From contig JBPCRW010000011.1 of assembly GCA_050996405.1 (NCBI GenBank), forward strand, positions 1 to 8,947: 8,947 nucleotides of DNA, read 5' to 3'. Made by a program: the position numbers and the translations under genes. This DNA is from JBPCRW01 sp050996405 (GTDB taxonomy: Bacteria; Acidobacteriota; Blastocatellia; Pyrinomonadales; Pyrinomonadaceae). Below, piece by piece: positions 5,643 through 8,947 of the stretch; positions within the stretch are counted from its first letter, which is position 1, and every line of letters starts with the position of its first letter. The notes beneath the pieces were generated by a model. The model had not been told where the DNA came from and searched no databases. It saw only the letters and a list, made by a program, of their open reading frames with translations.

Positions 5643-6481
5643 GGATGGATTTTGAAAAAATCTAAAAAATTCTGTGTCGTCTGTTCTGCCAGTTTTTCAA
5701 TTTCGATGCCGTAAAAATTGGCTAAAAATTTCGCGGTTTCCGTAACATACATCGGCTCGCTGCGTTTGCCGCGAAACGGAACGGGCGCGAGAAACGGGCA
5801 GTCGGTTTCGATTAAAAGTTTTTCGAGCGGCACAACCCGCGCCGCTTCGCGCAAGTTTTCAGCCTTTTTAAAAGTGACGTTTCCGGCAAACGAAATCAGA
5901 AAACCGATGTCCAGCATTTTCCGCGCCATTTCCGCCGTGCCGCCGAAACAATGCATAATTCCGCCGCGAAAAGTATTTTGAGAATTTTCTTCCGCTTCAT
6001 TTTGCGCTTTGCATTTTGCGCTTTGCATTTGCGAATAACATTCTTCGGTTAAAACTTCAACCGTTTCACCATCGGCATCGCGTGAATGAATAATTATCGG
6101 CAAATCCAAATCTTTCGCCACGCGAATTTGCCGCCGAAAAACTTCGCGCTGAATTTCGCGCGGCGAATTATCATAATAAAAATCAAGTCCGACTTCGCCC
6201 CACGCGATAACCTTTTCGTTTTTCGCCAGTTCGATTAAATTATTTTCCGCCGCGTCCGTGTAAAGTTTCGCGTCGTGCGGATGAACGCCGACCGACGCGA
6301 AAACATTTTCGTATTTTTCGGCGCATTTAACGGCGCGCTCGATTTCGCCGTTATGCGGATTTCCAGTCCCGACGGTCAGCATTATTTTCACGCCCGAATC
6401 TTTGGCGCGTTCAATAACTTCGTCGCGGTCTGCGTCAAACGCTTCCCCGTCAATGTGGCAATGTGAATCAACGAAAATCAT
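5639..6481 (-). CDS. tatD: TatD-family metal-dependent deoxyribonuclease
   Basis: A 280-residue TIM-barrel hydrolase of the TatD family, which uses two metal ions to cleave DNA or act on damaged DNA ends. Metal ligands and motifs, numbered from ATG at 6481: FVDSHCHID (H7, H9), WGEVGLDFYY (E96), PIIIHSRDA (H132), IMHCFGG (H177) and LIETDCPFLAP (D227). It is about 15-20 residues longer than typical TatD proteins (about 260). The excess is CYSQMQSAKCKAQNEAEEN, near residues 148-166, just before the IMHCF strand, and is encoded by a heptamer repeat. ATG at 6481 is chosen because family members start MIFVDSHCH; a TTG at 6520 would add 13 unrelated residues. It starts 43 nt after the preceding gene's stop, with no clear Shine-Dalgarno sequence. 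All catalytic residues are intact, so activity is expected. Confidence 0.95.
   Translation of the reverse strand: MIFVDSHCHIDGEAFDADRDEVIERAKDSGVKIMLTVGTGNPHNGEIERAVKCAEKYENVFASVGVHPHDAKLYTDAAENNLIELAKNEKVIAWGEVGLDFYYDNSPREIQREVFRRQIRVAKDLDLPIIIHSRDADGETVEVLTEECYSQMQSAKCKAQNEAEENSQNTFRGGIMHCFGGTAEMARKMLDIGFLISFAGNVTFKKAENLREAARVVPLEKLLIETDCPFLAPVPFRGKRSEPMYVTETAKFLANFYGIEIEKLAEQTTQNFLDFFKIHP
5999..6033. repeat. Heptamer repeat inside tatD
   Basis: The plus strand holds two exact 14-nt units ATTTTGCGCTTTGC (5999-6012 and 6013-6026) followed by a partial third (ATTTGCG). Read on the minus strand these are alternating heptamers GCAAAGC and GCAAAAT. They encode part of the residues MQSAKCKAQNE that are extra relative to other TatD proteins. 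The units match the GCAAANN heptamers of the inverted repeat at 764-819. Confidence 0.8.
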
Positions 6482-6524
6482 TTGCGATTTAACCACGCTT
6501 CGTGCCGTTTTGTAATGCAAACTT

Positions 6525-6869
6525 TTAAATCAAACCCGAATTCAGTAAAACTTGTTTCGACCATTCCTTTGCCCTTCGCCCGATATTTTCGCGGCTTTCA
6601 TCGTCCTTCCAATTTTTATTTAATTCGCGTTCAAGCAGGGCAAGATTTATCTGCAGATTGACCAGCTCAAAGGATTTTTCAATTTCCGCCTCCTGCGCCG
6701 TCCATTCGATAAAAAATTTACTCTCCGCAACCAGATTTTTCACCGCTTGGAGATTCGTCGGATTTTTGGCGAACGAGCCGATTCTTGCCAAGTTCGCCGC
6801 TAAACCGCCGAGCCTGATTTGCAGAGAATCCCGCAAAAATCTTTCGCGCCGCGCTTCTAAATTATTCAT
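6525..6869 (-). CDS. Unidentified small protein (114 aa), predicted helical
   Basis: I do not recognise this family. The protein is soluble and mostly helical. The N-terminus NNLEARRERFLRDSLQIRLGGLAANLARIGSF is basic and amphipathic. The middle (NLVAESKFFIEWTAQEAEIEKSFELVNLQINLALLEREL) could form two packed helices, and the C-terminus (ENIGRRAKEWSKQVLLNSGLI) is a further helix. There are no Cys, no membrane segment and no obvious catalytic motif. Support for it being real is strong: ATG at 6869 overlaps the preceding stop by 8 nt (ATGAATAA), and GGAGGG on the minus strand at 6883-6878 sits 8 nt upstream. It is translationally coupled to the DUF5674-like gene, so the two products may work together (inference). 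Confidence 0.85.
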   Translation of the reverse strand: MNNLEARRERFLRDSLQIRLGGLAANLARIGSFAKNPTNLQAVKNLVAESKFFIEWTAQEAEIEKSFELVNLQINLALLERELNKNWKDDESRENIGRRAKEWSKQVLLNSGLI

Positions 6870-7209
6870 AGCTTACGCCCTCCATCAAATTTCTGACAAT
6901 TTTTTCAATCTTCTCGCGCCGATTTTCGTCTTCGATTTCCAAGCCGAAATTGTTTTGTCGCGGGCGGATGTTTATCAGCGATTCAAAAGTAACTTCCTGC
7001 GCGGACGGCAGCCAATCCGCGCCCCAGACATTTTCTTGAAGGCTTCCGTCTTCAATCAAAACCGCTTCGCAGTCGGCGTGAAGGATTCCGCCGCCCGCCA
7101 AAATCTCCTTCTCTACATCAACCGCCAGTTTAATGTAACTTTCAAGCGATTCGAGCATTTCGCGCATTTGTTCGGGTATCACTTTTTCTTTGAGGAGATG
7201 AATTTTCAT
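6862..7209 (-). CDS. DUF5674-like protein (115 aa)
   Basis: A 115-residue soluble protein that resembles the DUF5674 family from memory: an N-terminal helix (PEQMREMLESLESYIKLAVDVEKEILAGG), then LHADCEAVLIEDGSLQENVWGADW (about 43-66), FESLINIRPRQNN (about 74-86) and a closing helix REKIEKIVRNLM. The conserved run HAD.E..L...GS.Q...WG and the SLINIRP segment are the basis for the call. The function is unknown. ATG at 7209 overlaps the metG stop by one base (TAATG), which implies coupled translation with metG. Its own stop overlaps the next gene's start by 8 nt. A link to translation is suggested only by this position. Confidence 0.85.
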   Translation of the reverse strand: MKIHLLKEKVIPEQMREMLESLESYIKLAVDVEKEILAGGGILHADCEAVLIEDGSLQENVWGADWLPSAQEVTFESLINIRPRQNNFGLEIEDENRREKIEKIVRNLMEGVSYE

Positions 7210-8822
7210 TATTTCAATCGCGCCCCGATTTTTACGTCTTCCAAAAACGTCGCAATCGCCGGTTTATCGTCGCCGGTTTCCAAACTTGCGGCGCAAATCA
7301 TTCCGTTTGATTCCAGCCCGCGCATTTTTCGCGGTTTGAGATTGGCGACGACGACGACTTTGCGACCGATTAAAGTTTCCGGCTCGTAATATTCCGCTAA
7401 ACCCGCAAGAATTTGACGCGGTTTTTCTTCGCCCAAATCAATTTCAAATCTTAGTAATTTATCGGCTTTCGGAATGCGTTCGGCGACTTTGATTTCGCCG
7501 ACGCGCAACTCGACTTTGAGAAAATCGTCAATCGTGATGAAGTTTTCTTCTTCTTCGCTCGCTCCGGTTTGCGGATTATTTATCAAAACATCAGTTGGAT
7601 TTTGCGCGATGAGGTTTCCGGCTAATTCCGTGTTATCCGTCTTTTGTTCTTGGATTCTGGACCCTGGACTCTGGACTCTGGACTCTTTAATTTCACTCAT
7701 AACTTTCGTTTTATCAATGCGCGGAAAAACGGCTTGTGTTTCGCCGATTCGAGTTCCCGCTTTTAATTCTCCGTATTTTAAATTTTCAGGATTTATCTTA
7801 GAAACGTCATCGCTTAAACCGATTTGCGCGTAAATTTTCCGCGCGGATTCCGGCATCACCGGATAAAGCAAAACCGATAGCCAGCGCAGAGTTTCCGCCG
7901 CTCGATACAAAACCGCGTTCAGCGTTTCCGCTTGATTCGTGTCTTTAATCAATTCCCAAGGTTTCGTGTCTGAAATCATTTTGTCTATCCGCGCGATGAC
8001 GTTCCAAATTATTTCGAGTGCTTGCGAAAATTCGTAATTGTCGAATCTTCGCACAAATTCGTTGCGCGCGTTTTCGAGAACGGAAACTAATTCCTGTTCG
8101 TCCGCGTTAATTCCGGCGCGTTTCGCGTTTAGATAATTCGATTCACTAATTTTTCCACTCGGAATTTCGCCGCCGCGATATTTTGTAATCATCGAAAGCG
8201 TGCGCGACGAAAGATTTCCCAAACCGCTCGCCAAATCCGCATTCGCGCGGTCAATCAAATTTTCGTAACCGAATTTTCCGTCCTGACCGAAAACCATTTC
8301 GCGCAGCAGAAAATAACGAATCGCGTCGGTTTGAAAATGTTTGTGCAAAACGTCGAGTTCGATAGCGTTTCCCAGAGTTTTGCCCATTTTTCGCCCCTGC
8401 GCGTCGAGCCACATTCCGTGCGCGAAAACCGTTTTCGGCAATTCCAGATTTGCCGCTTTTAAAAACGAAAACCAGTAAATCGTGTGAAAACGCAAAATGT
8501 CTTTGCCGACTAAATGTGTGACGTTTTTCCAGTATTTTTCAAACCCGATATTTTTTCTTTCGTCATTGCCGTAACCGATTGCCGTAACGTAATTTGACAG
8601 CGCGTCAACCCACAAATAAATCGTGTGATTTGCATCGTCGGGAACGGGAACGCCCCAATAAACATTTTTCTTTTCGCGCGAAATTGATAAATCCTGCAAG
8701 CCGCTTTTGATAAACGAAACGACTTCATTTTTTCTCGCTCCGGGTTGAATCAAATCGGGATTTTTTTCAATCGTTTCGAGCAGAAATTCGTCGTAATCCG
8801 ACAGACGAAAAAAATAATCAAA
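7209..8822 (-). CDS. metG: Methionyl-tRNA synthetase, C-terminal two thirds (5' part lost at an inversion junction)
   Basis: Methionyl-tRNA synthetase charges tRNA-Met, including the initiator. This frame begins at the junction with DYFFRLSDYDEFLL and NPDLIQP, matching about residue 142 onward of the Thermus enzyme. It continues with DLSISR, YLWVDALSNY, HLVGKDILRFH, the KMSKS-type loop GRKMGKTLGN, the alpha-helical anticodon domain (KPWEL, LLYPVMPESA) and a C-terminal Trbp111-like tRNA-binding domain (FLKVELRVGEI to GARLK). The linker between the anticodon and tRNA-binding domains carries a heptamer repeat (ESRVQSPGSRIQEQ). The N-terminal half of the Rossmann fold, including the HIGH motif, is not on this strand; the frame meets a stop at 8844-8846. 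Within the window the gene cannot make a working enzyme. TTG at 8753 is not a credible start because it lies within a conserved segment. Confidence 0.93.
   Translation of the reverse strand, partial: FDYFFRLSDYDEFLLETIEKNPDLIQPGARKNEVVSFIKSGLQDLSISREKKNVYWGVPVPDDANHTIYLWVDALSNYVTAIGYGNDERKNIGFEKYWKNVTHLVGKDILRFHTIYWFSFLKAANLELPKTVFAHGMWLDAQGRKMGKTLGNAIELDVLHKHFQTDAIRYFLLREMVFGQDGKFGYENLIDRANADLASGLGNLSSRTLSMITKYRGGEIPSGKISESNYLNAKRAGINADEQELVSVLENARNEFVRRFDNYEFSQALEIIWNVIARIDKMISDTKPWELIKDTNQAETLNAVLYRAAETLRWLSVLLYPVMPESARKIYAQIGLSDDVSKINPENLKYGELKAGTRIGETQAVFPRIDKTKVMSEIKESRVQSPGSRIQEQKTDNTELAGNLIAQNPTDVLINNPQTGASEEEENFITIDDFLKVELRVGEIKVAERIPKADKLLRFEIDLGEEKPRQILAGLAEYYEPETLIGRKVVVVANLKPRKMRGLESNGMICAASLETGDDKPAIATFLEDVKIGARLK
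7652..7686. repeat. Five-unit heptamer array inside metG
   Basis: The plus strand reads GGATTCT, GGACCCT, GGACTCT, GGACTCT, GGACTCT: five tandem heptamers of the form GGAYYCT, the last three identical. On the coding strand they specify ESRVQSPGSRIQ in the flexible linker before the C-terminal tRNA-binding domain. Thirty-five bases is not a multiple of three, yet the frame is open on both sides, so the flanks have adjusted or the insertion included other bases. Confidence 0.85.
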
Positions 8823-8947
8823 CGCCGAAGGAATATGTTGATTTTATTTCATCCGAGATGAAAAAAATGTTTGCCGATTTCGGCTTGACCGACTACGACG
8901 TTTTTATGCGGACAACCGCGCCGTTTCACTATGAAGCGGTGCAGAAT
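8822..8947 (+). CDS. metG: Methionyl-tRNA synthetase, N-terminal catalytic-domain fragment on the opposite strand
   Basis: A plus-strand frame of 42 codons runs to the right edge: TPKEYVDFISSEMKKM, then FGLTDYDVFMRTT and HYEAVQN. This matches the part of methionyl-tRNA synthetase that in Thermus reads [20 protein letters not shown], then DDFIRTTEERH, about residues 60-105. It lies upstream in the protein of the minus-strand fragment but is in the opposite orientation and directly abuts it. It has no start codon of its own at the junction. It is either an inverted internal segment of the same metG, the remains of a second copy, or an assembly chimera. Confidence 0.8.

Noticed and set aside
6482..6520. 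TTG at 6520 as tatD start
   Set aside because: The TatD family begins with MIFVDSHCH at the ATG at 6481; the 13 extra residues show no family resemblance.
6658..7389. Long plus-strand open frame (243 codons) opposite the 114-aa gene, the DUF5674-like gene and the end of metG
   Set aside because: It spans three overlapping genes that have coupled starts, and its translation is basic and motif-free, as expected for an antisense shadow.
7209..8753. metG read as a complete 514-residue gene starting at TTG 8753
   Set aside because: The frame continues upstream with conserved MetG residues (YFFRLS, NPD) and lacks the HIGH-containing N-terminus, so the TTG is internal to a truncated gene.

Overview
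The window looks like chromosomal housekeeping DNA from a bacterium with moderate GC content. The mix of genes fits Acidobacteriota, possibly Blastocatellia: a eukaryote/archaeal-type ProS, an FHA-PrsW fusion, a coiled-coil HARE-HTH protein, and short heptamer repeats scattered through genes and spacers. That placement is inference from gene content; there is no rRNA or other phylogenetic marker here.

The plus strand carries the 3' end of proS (1-495), a spacer with an imperfect palindrome, and a tiny gene for a 38-residue single-pass membrane protein (639-755). A 20-bp perfect inverted repeat (764-819) lies between this gene and the convergent minus-strand genes.

Almost everything else is on the minus strand. 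Read in the direction of transcription (right to left) it runs: metG, a DUF5674-like gene, an unidentified 114-residue gene, tatD, a 23-bp hairpin, yajQ, an FkbM-type methyltransferase, a long-chain polyprenyl diphosphate synthase, a coiled-coil/HARE-HTH protein, a bidirectional terminator-like hairpin, and an FHA-PrsW membrane protease. Junctions of -8 to +27 nt suggest two co-transcribed blocks, metG to tatD and yajQ to the HARE-HTH gene, with the PrsW gene as a separate unit. The functions are mixed: tRNA charging, nuclease/quality control, isoprenoid chain synthesis, methylation and membrane proteolysis. No single pathway is obvious.

Three things deserve attention. (1) metG is broken near 8805-8825. 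Its C-terminal two thirds lie on the minus strand, while a piece of its N-terminal catalytic domain lies immediately beside it on the plus strand, so the gene has a small internal inversion or the assembly is chimeric. (2) yajQ has an in-frame TAA at codon 18, just after the conserved N-terminal SFDIVS motif. (3) Heptanucleotide tandem repeats occur inside the coding sequences of metG and tatD, encoding extra linker-like residues in frame. The tatD heptamer family also forms the hairpin at 764-819.

No CRISPR array, tRNA, rRNA, insertion sequence or phage gene was seen. No gene-free stretch exceeds 300 bases; the longest is 496-638.
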